Both the position numbers and the translations under genes were made by a program. A stretch of 64,000 nt of DNA from NCBI RefSeq assembly GCF_050003625.1, contig NC_134397.1, forward strand, positions 271,306,070 through 271,370,069, written 5' to 3'. The stretch comes from Haematobia irritans. Lineage: Eukaryota > Arthropoda > Insecta > Diptera > Muscidae. The notes below the pieces were generated by a model. It was not told where the DNA came from, did not search any database, and worked only from the letters and a program-made list of their open reading frames with translations. Each line of letters starts with the position of its first letter. Position 1 is the first letter of the stretch. Shown here one piece after another: positions 47,107-58,688 of this stretch.

Positions 47107-47300
47107 CCCAGCAAAAAAAAGGCACTACTTTAAAAGCACTTCCAAAACTGTCCTTCCAAAGATGTTATTAAAGAAATATTAAAATTATTTATTTGGAAAA
47201 ATATTAAAACTTTTTTTATTCACATCCAAAACACTGTATTAGGACCCACCTTAAGAAGCGATGCAAATTCAGAGCAGCGGTTGTTGAAATGGAATCTATG
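47107..47300 (+). mobile_element. partial element of the 37-610 family
   Basis: Starts CCCAGCAAAAAAAAGGCAC, contains TTTAAAAGCACTTCCAAAAC and, further in, GATGCAAATTCAGAGCAGCG and GTTGAAATGGAATC, all matching the inverted 37-610 copy. The distal terminus is not seen. Confidence 0.6.
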
Positions 47301-47504
47301 AGCATTTTGTTTTTCTGGTTAACACCTGGTATGCACCTCTTGTGGAAATTTGAGATATCCATAAGAAATGAATTGATATCTTTGCCAACAAAAATTCTGT
47401 GAGGCGTTATATCGATTGTCTACATTTTGCTCCAATAAGAAATACATAGCAAAACTTTGTTATTGGTATCCAAACAAAATTTCATTTACCATTAGCTTGA
47501 TTTA

Positions 47505-47734
47505 CACAGTCTCACATAAGTTTACATACCCTTGAGTTTTTTACCTCTTAACTATACATGTTTCTTGTTGTTGTTTATAACCCATACCAAAAAAACTTCT
47601 TGAAAATTAAAAATTACTTTGATTTTCAAATTAATTTACAAAAACGAAAGGATATATATGCATATTTTTTAAAATTTATTTATTTAATGAAAATATAAAT
47701 TATTTAACCGTATGTAAACTTGTGTGAGACTGTA
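47505..47734. mobile_element. Tc1-like MITE
   Basis: ACAGTCTCACATAAGTTTAC (from 47506) is inverted as GTAAACTTGTGTGAGACTGT (to 47733), with TA on each side (47503-47504 and 47735-47736). The ACAGT start and TA duplication fit the Tc1 family. The interior is too short to code for a transposase. Confidence 0.75.
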
Positions 47735-48373
47735 TATATATGCTAAACTAACATTATATCACAGTTATAATTTAATCTACATAACCCACGAATACACGTA
47801 GGAAGCTGGGAATTCACGACGACGTTTCAAAAATATTAAATATTAATTTTGAACACGATACAAAAATTAACATTTTTATTTTGTATTATTCTTTTTCAAA
47901 CAGTTGATTTCAGGGTTACATAGTTTTGTACTTTGCATGGTCTTGCGTTTCATATTATTCCATCTGGACTAGATTACCAAATACAAAAAAAAATCTATTA
48001 CTGATCTTTACTGACTTTTTCAAATGTACTTTTGTACTACATTTGAACGGTAACAATTAATTCAGAATACATGGTCAAATGTTATTGAATAATTTTTAAA
48101 TACTATTATAGTTTTTCAATATATATATATTTTTTTTTTTCAACCAAATCTCCCTTCTAATAAAATTAATTTTTGTTCTATGGGTTTTTTTCTAACTAAT
48201 TCCTTTTATTTGGGTTAAAAAACTATATATGTATTTAAATTCAAAAGTTCCAACTAAAATAAAAAAATATTTTCTTTATTTTCGATTTAAACTTTAAAAC
48301 CAAAAATCTAACAACGCAACAAAAAATTGCTATGCTGTTGATGGAATTGCAAAAATATAACTACCAAAAACAG

Positions 48374-48448
48374 ATGATCACCATCCTGCACCCACATTTA
48401 CACCACCAGAACTACCAAAGAGGGTGCATGTGCGTCGATCAATATCGG
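48374..48448 (+). CDS. slo: slo alternative linker cassette exon, HHPAPTFTPPELPKRVHVR
   Basis: 75 nt. With G from the 30398 exon it reads D-DHHPAPTFTPPELPKRVHV then RRSIS, and it ends with a G that the next exon completes to Gly. The acceptor is AAAACAG|AT; the donor is CGG|GTAAAG. It closely matches a Drosophila Slo linker segment, which is Pro-rich then basic and may hold phosphorylation sites (RRSIS fits a PKA consensus). A MITE lies 111 bp downstream. Confidence 0.92.
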
Positions 48449-50073
48449 GTAAAGCAAAAGAATCAACAGAAAATATAAATTTCTGCTTTCAATATATTAC
48501 AATATATATTTACACATCAGTTTAATAAAGAAAAAAAGACAAGATTTTTAAACATTTACGGCCATTTTCATATAGCTCCGTTAGGCTTTAACTGCCAGTT
48601 AACAGAAAGTAAATTGCAAATATCTTCTCTTCAGTTAACCTTAACTGAAAAACTTTCGTCAGTTAAGTTCCTAATTGGCATATGGAATATATAGGCAAGA
48701 TGACAGCTTTGTCCATAATATGTTTTAAAAGTTGGTTAGTTAACGGAACACTAACGGAGCTTTATGAAAATGGGGATTAAAGTGAAAAAGTTATAGATAA
48801 GCAAGGGCATAGACATCAACATCGAATAACAAATGGAGATAATGTGTGTTAGCAGTGCTGAGAATATACATTTCAGTTTAATTCAGTTTTTTTTTGATTC
48901 GAAATATTTTTTGTTGGCTTTTTCAATAAGAGTTGTAAGCTTTTTTTCTTTTTTCTTTTTGGTAGTATCTATGAATTTGTACTTGAGTTCTATTTTTTCT
49001 ACCATACCACTTCCATTCATCACGATTTTTTCTCTATAAATACCAAAATCCTGTATATCTCAAATGAGAATAAAAAAAAAAATATTGACAATATTTATAT
49101 ATATACACATATATTCTCAAAATATAAATATTTCTTTTTTAAACAAAATTTTATATATATATTTGATATAAAATTCTTTATGTGTATTTTTGGAAAGCAT
49201 GATATTAAAAGTTTCTACAGAGATTTTCTTCGAGTGCAATGTAAACCGGAATAGGTAAAATTGTCTGATATGAACCTGTTAGGATAACCCTTAGCTCAGC
49301 ATTGAATGCGGGTTAAACGATTTCACCTTTTCTGGCTTGCATTCATATAAGGTGTAATTTTCTTTGGTTAAAACTCGATTTTCATTTTCACCCATAACAA
49401 AAAAAATTTTTATACAATATTTTGCTAATACTATGTAAAGAGTTGTTATTTACCAAAACCAAAAAAAAGATAAAATACTCTCATCAAAGAGGGAGATTTA
49501 AAGAAGAGCGATACGTTAAACCCAAAAATCATGTGTTTTTGAAAATAATTTGCATTTAAATGGCTTGTTTTATTTCAATTTTTATGTATTTCCTTTCGAA
49601 TGAATTTCTTTATTTTATGTTTTGTTTTTGTTGTTTATAGACCGGAAATCTATCCTATTCTGAAATAAAATTAACATTCCCCGTTTAAAACTCAAATATT
49701 CTAACACTAACTAACAGCTCAGATGTGGTGATGGTTGCTTTTGTAAAGATCTATTGATTATTTAAATGATTGAAGTTTCAAAGCTAGTTTAATATTTTGT
49801 ATATTATACTTCAATAGAATTAAAACAACCATCCCCGCTAACCTTTCAATTACAAAGAGCCCCAAAGCTAATAACACTAAACCAAAAAAAAAATATCAAA
49901 ATGTTTAAAAAATCTACCTTTCTAGTTATTAAATATGTCATCTTACTTATTTATGTCTAGAGATTTAACAAAAAATATTTTGTGCTTATTCTCATGCAAT
50001 ATTGACAAAATTCTTATTAATATTTCTCTTTTGGATTTCTTACTTCTGTTTTGATGTCGCATCTATTCTAAAG
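48449..50073 (+). other. slo intron
   Basis: Contains one inverted-repeat MITE (48560-48775). Otherwise it is A+T-rich; the T-rich 48833-49039 frame is low-complexity. No further exon is seen. Confidence 0.7.
48560..48775. mobile_element. MITE with 25-bp inverted repeats
   Basis: CCATTTTCATATAGCTCCGT near the left end is inverted as ACGGAGCTTTATGAAAATGG at the right end. The interior includes several AGTTAA/TTAACTG blocks. It is non-coding. Confidence 0.8.
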
Positions 50074-50106
50074 GTGATATTACGAGAGATCGTGAAGATA
50101 TGAATC
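50074..50106 (+). CDS. slo: slo linker exon, DITRDREDMN
   Basis: 33 nt: GT completes Gly or Ser depending on the upstream choice, then DITRDREDMN, ending with C. The acceptor is TCTAAAG|GT; the donor is AATC|GTAAGT. All the upstream linker exons can splice to it. Drosophila Slo has DITRDREDTN here. It is the common exit of the variable region. Confidence 0.93.
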
Positions 50107-51483
50107 GTAAGTATATTTGATACATATGTTTATATATATAAACTATTTAAATATACATACATATATATGAAATGGCAGCAGTTTGATAGATATTAATAAA
50201 TAAAACTAAATAAACTTGTAATTTAAAATAAAAAAACGAAGGATCTATAAAAATTTATTCAAACGTACGAAGAAGAGCTTTTATCGCAACCGCTGCTTTT
50301 CTGTTTTATACTAACATGTAATTTCAATAATATTTGTGTATTAACTTAATAATAATCTTAACCACAAACATTGTTCTAAGGACAACCAAAAATATGTGTA
50401 CCAGTACAATACAATACAACCTACACATATCACATTCGAAGTATAAATCGCAAACTCCACAAGATATTGTGACCATTACGACCAACTAACCACTTCTCAT
50501 TGAACCAGAGTTTTATTAAAAAGTTTTGAAGTTTAAACGAAGATTGCAAAACTTGGAAACATTGGTGAAAATAGAAAATTTAAATTAATTAAGAAATTTT
50601 AAGAAAAATTTACTATTTTTTCAATTATTTATTTATTTATTATATTTTACTCACCTATCATTCTTGGTGGCCGACTTTTTCAATATCTAAAAAATTACAA
50701 AACGTAAAATTTTAAATATAATGACCAAGTGAAATAGTGGAGGTATTTTTGGTTTACCGCCTTAACACCAAATAATGAAGCCGAGTGAGTGAGTTTTTTG
50801 ATAAATAATTGCAGAAACTTGATATTGAATGATTGCGAGTGGAAGTTTAAAAAATACATCAATTACAAAAATAAAAATCTGATTTAAAAACTATCTTTTA
50901 TTAATTGGCGGCTAAATTTCAGTCAAAATAAACCGAAGTAATAGGCGGCGGCATCGACTTGGTGGGCGGCTTGTTTTAGAAGTTTTAACTAAAATATATT
51001 ACAAGTGACGACTTGATAGAAATGAATTGAGCTGTAGAAAGTTGAAGAAACATTGTTAAAGTGGTCTTAATTTTTTTTTTTTGATCGAGTGAAAGATGAA
51101 GAAAAAGGTTCTTAGCTTGAAAATATGCAGCGATAATATAGTAAGTTTTTCCAATTAAGGCCGGTATGCACCTCTTGCGAAAAATTTCTTTCCCATAAGA
51201 AATGTATTGCCATTTGTGCTAACGAACTTTTCGGTAGCGATCAATTTGGCAAGCTGGTACGCACCTCTAATGAAAATTTTTGTTCATAACAGGGTTGTCA
51301 AAAGCATATTTTGGAGAGATTTTGACAACTCATGACAGCAAACATTTAATTTATTACAATCATTGTGTGTGTAAAAGTTTTAAGAGATCTGTAAATAAAC
51401 AACAATTTATTTGAAGAATGGTTGGAAGCATTATTTACAATTTTTAAAACTCAATTAGTATAAAATTCAGGAAAAATATTCAG

Positions 51484-52499
51484 TTAGGCTTTCGCTTTTC
51501 CAAATCCGAATTGCCGGGCCTCACGCTTGACACCTGCCTTCAGATTTTGTACAGCCACCTTGTCCACCTTCTTCGCCGCAGAAAGCCAGTTTGCCTTGAA
51601 CTTCTGCTCGTCCTTAGCATTTTTTTGGTCTTCTTTACGTTTCGCTGGTCTTCTTTAGGTTTCTCAATTGGGCGGAGCTCTAGCGTGTTGGGAGGGTTCT
51701 TGTCCTTGGGAACCACCAGCACGTTGTTGGCGGCGTACCACTCCACGGCCTTTTTACCGTAATGGCAAGATGCCAAATCCGGCCAAAACAGTACGGAACA
51801 ACCGTGTTTCTTCAGGAAAGACAGCAGACGTTTATTCAAACACTCTTTCACGTAAATTTCTTGGTTGACAGTCCCGGAAGCTATGAAAATGCTGCTTTTC
51901 AAGCCACAGGTACAGATGGCTTGCCAAACCAGATATTTCTTTGCGAACTTTGACAGTTTTATGTGCTTGAAAATATCTGCTACCTTTCCCCTTCCTTTTG
52001 CCGTATAAAACTCCTGTCCCGGAAGCTGCTTGTAGTCGGCTTTGACGTAGGTTTCGTCGTCCATTACCACGCAGTCAAACTTCGTCAGCATCGTCGTGTA
52101 CAGCCTCCGGGATCGCGCTTTGGCCGTCGTATTTTGTTTATCATCGCGATTTGGAGTCACTACCTTCTTGTAAGTCGATAGTCCGGCTCGTTTTTTGGCT
52201 CGATGCACGGTTGTAGACGATACACCCAGCTTATTTGCGGCATCTTGGAGAGAGAGGTTTGAGTTTCGCTTGAAACTACCGGCAACTCTCTTTGTCGTCT
52301 CAGCGGCTTCCGGTTTTCGATTTCCCCCCGATCCAGACTTCCTGGCTGTCGACAAACGTTCCCCAAGCACTTTAATTACATTTGTAACGGTTGATTTGGC
52401 AACTTTTAGCGATTTTGCCAGCTTTGCGTGCGAGTAGCTCGGATTTTCGCGATGCGCGAGCAAAATTTTGATACGCTGCTCTTCTTGCTTGGACGGCAT
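51484..52499 (-). pseudogene. Tc1/mariner-type DD37E transposase, 3' frameshifted
   Basis: The frame from the Met at 52499 encodes a helix-turn-helix N-terminus (HAKLAKSLKVAKSTVTNVIK), a second HTH-like block (SLQDAANKLGVSSTTVHRA) and a DDE domain with MDDETYVKAD, then FWPDLASCHYGKKAVEWYAA and LRPIEK. Between the second Asp and the Glu there are 37 residues, the spacing of the DD37E (ITmD37E) group. After RPIEK the expected Trp-containing segment is absent, and the frame shifts: the original C-terminus (ending GKAKA, stop at 51484-51486) continues in another frame. The open frame actually runs 52556-51540. The long plus-strand frames here are shadows. Terminal repeats were not found. Confidence 0.9.
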
Positions 52500-53240
52500 T
52501 TTGACGACTGAAGAGTGAATTCCAAAATCAAAATAGGAGCAACATTCTACACACATACACCTTCAAAATGAAGGGTGTTCAGGTTTTTTAAATGCAAAAT
52601 TGAAAGAAATACGTCAAGTTTATATTGACCAAATGTTGACCGTATCACCCTTTATCTACTTTTCCGTGCAAAAATTCTAGAATTGCATCAATCTGTTTCG
52701 AAAAAGCTCAAAACAGATGTCGCAGTTACTCCGCGCCAACTTTTTTATATAGAGTTATAACAGAATTTCGTACGAAAACGTGACCTTAGTACTAGGCTTA
52801 TGATGGACTTCGTTGCTTAGCACATCGAAATACATCGGCATTGTGATAGTTAATATCATAATAATGTCGGACATTAAAGTTTTCATATAATGTGGTATCA
52901 ATATTAAATGTTAACGTGCACCAATTATTTGCTAGCACTATATACTTTTTTCGTGCGAAAACGCTTAGCGTAGTACTTACTCCGAAATCCCACAGACAGT
53001 AAAAATTTATTGTCAACAGTAGCCGACAAAAATAGGTTCGCTTCATTTCCTTAGGCACAAACATACTCACAAGGGAATACATAGTTTCTTGTAGGTATTC
53101 CGCACAAAGAGTGGTAGGATTATCGAGAGAAAACTGTTATAAATCACAAATAAAAATTTCGCTGGCAACAACTATGAATAACTTATACTGAATTTTTCAG
53201 TAAATATTGTAATTTCGTTACTTTTAGTTACCTTATAGTT

Positions 53241-53803
53241 AATATATACACACACAAACAAATTTTTTTCTGATTCAATTACGAAATTAATTGATTAAAT
53301 TAATTTTTTAATTGAAATGTCTTCAATCACAGAAATGATAGTATCAATAAAAAAATTAATTGGAAGTCAATTTAAAAATTAATTGATCCAATTAAAAAAT
53401 TAATTGCTACTATTAATTTTCGTGATTGATTTATGTTTCAATTAAAGAATTTGTTGAATTAATTAAATTTTTAATTGAATATTTTTTTTATAACTCAATT
53501 AAGATTTTAATTGGAAAAATGTTCGTGAAATTTTTTTCTGTACACAAAAAATACTTTTGCCTTCAATCACGAAATTTATTGAACCAATTAATTTTTAATT
53601 GAAATGTCTTCAATCGCAGAAATGATAATACCAATCAAAAAAAAGTAATTTAAAGTCAATTAAAAAATACTCTTGATTTTTGTGATTGATTTTTATTTCA
53701 ATTAAAAAGTTTATTGAAGCAATTAAATTTTTAATTGAATAATTTTTAAAACTCAATTAAGGGTTTAATGGGCAAATTTTTCGTGCAAATTTTGTTCTGT
53801 GTA
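53241..53803. repeat. two tandem copies of a short inverted-repeat element
   Basis: Unit 1 (about 53241-53542) and unit 2 (about 53543-53803) share GAAATGTCTTCAATC, CAGAAATGATA and TTTTTAATTGAAT in the same order, and each starts ACACAAA and ends TTCTGTGTA-like. The AATTAA-rich interior is itself partly palindromic. This may be two copies that inserted side by side. Confidence 0.75.
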
Positions 53804-54126
53804 TGGAGCATAGAGTATTTTTTGCTGGAAACATTGGTATATAGTAGCTCTCTAAAGTAAATTTCAATTTCAAATTTGTTGTTTGATTAGTTTTATTGGT
53901 CCTGTTTGAATACTATTTTAAGCGTATTATTTGGTAGTGAAATACTTTTGGATATAATAAAAATCATTATAGTCATATAAGTAGATAGTATAATATATAA
54001 GAATAATATAATATATTATTTTAAAATATTTATTTTAATAAAATGTATCAAACTGCTCTCTTTTCTATGAATCAGCTAAAGATGTTTGAATAGCTCACCT
54101 TTCTTCCTCCTTTAATTTCTCTTTAG

Positions 54127-54298
54127 TTTTAAATCGTCACAATAGACGACCGAATGGTTCAACAAATATGGGTCCTGGTAACGGTACAACGGCCCTACAT
54201 TCATCGGCAACCGTAAAGCAGGTGAATAAGGTGAAACCAACTGTAAATAGACAACAACTGGAAGGTGGCCAGGTTATGTCACCATCACAATATAATCG
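54127..54298 (+). CDS. slo: slo linker exon, NRRPNG to SPSQYN
   Basis: 172 nt. TT completes the Leu codon, then LNRHNRRPNGS, a GPGNGTTALHSSATVKQVN segment, KVKPTVNRQQ and QVMSPSQYN, ending with CG. The acceptor is TTCTCTTTAG|TT; the donor is CG|GTAAGT. Drosophila has a long Ala-run in the middle of this exon, while here it is a short Ser/Thr/Ala segment. It is part of the unstructured linker between RCK1 and RCK2. Confidence 0.94.
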
Positions 54299-55706
54299 GT
54301 AAGTAGACAATAACAATTTTAAAAGACAAATCAAAATAGAGAACCACAAGAAATCAAAACAATAGATATCTGTTATTTCCTGTTCTAACAATGTCTAGAG
54401 AAACACTCTGTCATAAGGTCAACAAAAGAAAAACAATTTAAAAAAAAATGTATAAAATTGCAAAAAATTAAGCACCTACAATTGTACAAAGAGAAAAAAA
54501 TAATCAACAAAAATGCTTAAATGTTATTTATTTTTCTATTTGTTTACTACTCTCTAACTACCATTGTGAATTGTTAGTTAATCCTCTGTCCAAATCTAAA
54601 TGAACAAAGTACAAATAACAAGAAAATCGAACTGAAAATAATTGGTGAAACTTCTTTCATCATGTTCACATCTCATCCTGTTTCTTATAAATAACATCAT
54701 TAATCTCTAACCAAGCTGTAACTGATAATCAATACCAAACTAAGCCCAAATAGATTAAATAATTTCTTTTGTTTGTTAGTTTATTATTTATTTTTTTATA
54801 CTAATTTCTTTTAGCCCTTACTATGGTTTTTGTAACATTTACAAAGAAAATTAACTAAAACAAGTTGGATAAAGGTTTTGTTATTTTTATTAAATTGTAG
54901 TTTTTGAATGTGAGTAAATCAAAGAGTTTGTTTAGCAAAGTTGCAATCTATTCTTGAGCACTAAGCAGTCAACGTATTATATTTGCCATACTTACAATTG
55001 CAAAGCCAAGTACTAAGATCAAATTTTCGTGCGAAAAACTGTTGTATTCTATATTAAAATCCTACGAGCGGAATGCATATTATTTTGCACAAATAAATTA
55101 ACAACCTTGTGTTTGGGATCATATTCACCCTGATACATCCCCATATTCGTTTTTTCGCAGAAACGAATGAATGGAAAAATATGATGTATGATTGGCTTAT
55201 TAAAAGATAGTTTGTAATATTTTACTGGCATCAGCTTTTTAAATATGAAGACCGAAAATAAGTAAGAGTCTACGTTTTAATACATTTATAATTCATTTAT
55301 TACACTTTAATACCTTTAATTTCTTGTTATGAGACAAATTAATCACAATAAATAATAACGTCACTTTATCAACCTGAAGATATTGGATTTGTGTATTGTT
55401 GAGGTGTTTTGGATAGCCTATACAGATGTTGCATCCAGTCCTAAAAGAAAACAGGCCAAATATTGTAGATAATGATTTACTCACATTTAAAATGTAAATT
55501 TCAATTTTTATTTAAACTTATTATTTCCGTCATTAAACTTAAATTAGGCAAATATAAATTAGAACAATAGGAAAATTTAAATCAACAGAAATTATTAAAC
55601 AAACAACAAGTTAAACATAAAAATTCTATGATTTTGTTAAATTTGCAAAGCAAAAGCTTAAAATCGTTCTTTTTTCTCTCTTGATTTTTTAACGGTTTTG
55701 TTACAG
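54299..55706 (+). other. slo intron with an inverted-repeat element fragment
   Basis: Holds a copy of the 3923-type MITE (about 54990-55170). The rest is A+T-rich. A good acceptor (TTTTGTTACAG) closes it before the cassette exon. Confidence 0.7.
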
Positions 55707-55772
55707 GCCTCCCGAAAACGAAGCTAATCCTTATGCGGGCTATCAACTTGCTTACGAAGTTAAAAAGCTCAT
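55707..55772 (+). CDS. slo: slo 22-residue cassette exon
   Basis: 66 nt. CG from the 54127 exon plus G makes Arg, followed by PPENEANPYAGYQLAYEVKK and L, and the last two bases AT make Met with the first base of the 60991 exon. Skipping it leaves the same phase (CG+G, Arg), so it is an in-frame cassette inserted before PTSRS. The acceptor is TTACAG|GC; the donor is AT|GTATGC. Drosophila slo has the same optional peptide. Confidence 0.93.
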
Positions 55773-56679
55773 GTATGCGTCCATATTAACTAATATTTCC
55801 ATAATAACTAAATCTACAAATGCTACTACTACTACTACTTATCATGCATTACTATCGTACCACTACTATTACTACTACTACTATTATTGTTGATTTTTGT
55901 GAACTCGTTCTAAACTAATTTAAGAAAACTAACAATCGTTAACATAAAAAACAGAGTTGCTATTCATTATTTAACTTAACCAAACTCTTCAATTTTTCGT
56001 ATCGTACTAGTCATAATGTACACAAGAACTTTTGTAATTGCGTACAATTCTTTAATACATAATTGTCTCTATAAATAACTCATTTCTCTTCTCTATCGTA
56101 AATAAGTATTAATGAACGAATTTGTCATTACGAGATTTTTTTTAGTTTCTTGTTTATATTCATTTTGTTTTTTGTTTCTAATCTTTTGGTGAATGTCAAA
56201 TTTTTTTGTATAGTTTTATTTTCGCAAAATCTTCCTGATTTATAATTCCTGTGTCTTGTCTCTTCAATAACACAAACACAAAAATACAACTCTGTTTATA
56301 TGTTTATAGCTGTATGTGTGTGTGTGTTTGTCTGTGTTAAAGCATTTATTGTATAGTCAATTGAAATTATATGTTCCAATTTTATATAACACGCCACGCA
56401 CACTGTGTACCATACATATGTCATATGTACTCTACACTCGCAACACAAATTTCTTTTGTACTCTTCCACTATTACTACTACTAATATCTACTAGAAATAG
56501 TTTGGTGTCATTTGGTTTTTGCACTATTTTTCCATTTGAATATCTGTCAGATAAATTGTTTGACTTTATCTTTACAACTCTCTCTTCTCTCTGTCTTTAA
56601 CTGTCTGTCATCAACATTCGACTTAGTTTTAAATATTTCCGGTTTTTCCCTATAACGTCAATAGCATTTCAACATTACT

Positions 56680-56977
56680 ACACTCAAAAAAGGGGGCGCC
56701 AAAGCCACTTGAACTTTATTCTAGTTAATGAAAATTGTTACATTTTAGATAAAATTTCCCTTATATGAAAAGTTTTTTCATTTTAATAAAAATTGATTAA
56801 ATTCGAATTTTTTATTAAAAAAATTTGATTTAATTTTTTTTAATTTTAATTTTACTTTTATCAAAATGCGTTCACTTTCAACTTCGTATGACGCTAATTT
56901 AAACCATAATTTTCTTGTAATAAAGTTTAGTATACAAATTCTTTCTTTCCTAAGTTTTCACTTTTTTTGAGTGTAAT
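56680..56977. mobile_element. short element with ACACTCAAAAAA termini
   Basis: ACACTCAAAAAAGGGGGCGCC at the left and TTTCACTTTTTTTGAGTGTA at the right form short inverted termini. The family style resembles elements E and F, but the interior is different (AATTTTTTTTAATTTTAA-rich, then TCAACTTCGTATGACGC). Confidence 0.6.
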
Positions 56978-57828
56978 CAAACCATTAATAAGTCATTACT
57001 ACATTAGCATTCACCATTGAATAATTGCAAAAAAGTCATAATTATAATTTATAACTTAATAAAACAAACAGATAGTGTCAGCCTTACGGAATGAACGCTG
57101 AAATTACAATATTAATGTAGAAGAAGAATAATGAACATACATTTCTAGATATTGAATAACATGCATAAACAAACTATTCTTCATTATTTTTGGAGTAATC
57201 ATGTGTGTTTGATAACATCCAAGGTATATTTAGGAAGGTAGTTTCAAGCTATCAGATGATTACAATTTTTTCATTTGAGCAGAACTTTGATTGTCGGTAT
57301 CTGTTTAATGGCATAGGCGTAGCTAAGGGGGTTTTATGGGTTTTTCATCTCCCCCTACCAAATACCATTCAGTATTTCTTCAAATCATGATTATATATCA
57401 TTGAATTAAATATTATGGTTTTATGAGCACACATCGTAGCTTTTACCCCCTACGAAAATGTTGCTAGCTACGCCAATGTTTAATAGACAAATAAAAATAT
57501 AAATTCAAAATAAAATTATTTTATACCAAAAATTTTGAATTTTCAATTTGCTTTAAATTTATGACAGAAAAGTATCGAAATAAATTATCCTCATAATTAA
57601 TGGTAAGAATTACTTCAATTATTCTTCTAGACCGTATCATATTTCGAAGCATACATCGATCATTTCCAGATTTTCTCTATTTTAAATTTCCAACTTGTTG
57701 AACTAAAACTACCTTACTAAATCTGCCTTGGATAACATCCAACATGCTTTTGACATTTAGAGAATAGTAAATTTTGTTTTCGTAGAACTGACACTACCTC
57801 TCTTATTTTATCAAGGATTATAATAGAA

Positions 57829-58036
57829 GGTTAGGTTAGGATAGGTGGCAGCCCGATGTATCAGGCTCACTTAGACTATTCAGTCCATTCTGATACCACA
57901 TTAGTGAACTTCTCTCTTATCACTGAGTGCTGCCCGATTCCATGTTAAGCTCAATGACAATAGCCGAGTCCGAACGGCGTTCCACATTGCAGTGAAACCA
58001 CTTAGAGAAAATGTCACCAGCATTACTGAGGTGGGA
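57829..58036 (-). mobile_element. tRNA-derived SINE, inverted and truncated
   Basis: Reads in reverse complement of the SINE: AGGTTAGGTTAGG tail first, then GGCAGCCCGATGTATCAGGC, CCGAACGGCGTTCCACATTG and finally ACCAGCATTACTGAGGTGGG. The tRNA-like head is missing, and a short internal stretch around the GGTCCC/TTTATGAGG blocks is deleted. Confidence 0.88.
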
Positions 58037-58688
58037 TGCTAGTGACATTTCTTCGTAAATTCTCTTATTTTTTAGATGAAGGTTGAAACCAGAGATATTC
58101 GTTTGGTCTCTTTGAAATAAAACTCATTCATTCAGTCTTCTTGAAGTTCTCTTATTTATGAGAAGAGAATTGAAATCAGATGAAAATTGAAACCAAAGAT
58201 ATTCTACTTGTCACTTTGGAACAAAATTGGTTGCTTTTCCCTATACAATTACACTCGAGAGAAAACTTCGGTTTATACATTTGTAATCTCTTAGCATAAC
58301 ATATACTTTATTGTTTCCTCCCCTACCACACCGCGACAATTTGTCATTCAGATTAATATTTCACCATACCAAATATGAATGCAGAGAAGATCGAACTGAA
58401 AATCAAACGCGCCGCAAATTGCCGTGTAGTGCGATTTGATGTAATGAAATCTCCGATTATTGTATGGATTCATTGTAGATTAAGAGGTGCGAACCCATAA
58501 GTCTCTTGGTTGCTTTTGTCTACAATTAAAATGGGTGTACTCTTCATCCCTATTACAATGTTGAATTGGTAATTATTCCAGCAATTCCAGACCGTGTTTA
58601 GTAAAACATAAGTATCACAACTTGTTCAGTTTTTTTCTCAGTTTCGAAAGCACCGGAAGCTTCAACTGGTTCTTTCGAGAAACTGATA

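Larger units (their letters stand above)
36582..48373 (+). other. slo intron, 11.8 kb, packed with mobile elements
   Basis: The longest intron in the window. It holds the nested complex at about 37968-41065, the long palindrome at 41446-43726, a candidate 24-nt micro-exon at 44440-44463, a solo copy of element M at about 46120-46445, a third copy of the 4430-type MITE at 46590-46816, a partial 37-610-type element from 47107, and a Tc1-like MITE at 47505-47734. Segments 36582-37960, 43780-46110 and 47740-48370 are A+T-rich, with a (CATA)n-type tract near 36983 and 37640. Confidence 0.7.
50107..54126 (+). other. slo intron with transposase relic and a tandem MITE pair
   Basis: A 4-kb intron. 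A diverged piece of the hAT-like MITE interior (about 50900-50985), a GGTATGCACCTCTTG-type repeat (about 51159-51320, related to about 47330-47420), the DD37E transposase relic (51484-52499), an inverted partial copy of the 3923-type MITE (about 52700-52797) and a tandem pair of short elements (53241-53803) occupy it. The remainder is A+T-rich. Confidence 0.7.

Noticed and set aside
51511..52437. Plus-strand frames of 60-83 codons
   Set aside because: They are shadows of the minus-strand DD37E transposase.
52798..53082. Minus-strand 94-codon frame
   Set aside because: It overlaps a decayed inverted-repeat region with TAGTACTAGG and TAGTACTTA ends; composition and lack of any domain suggest chance.
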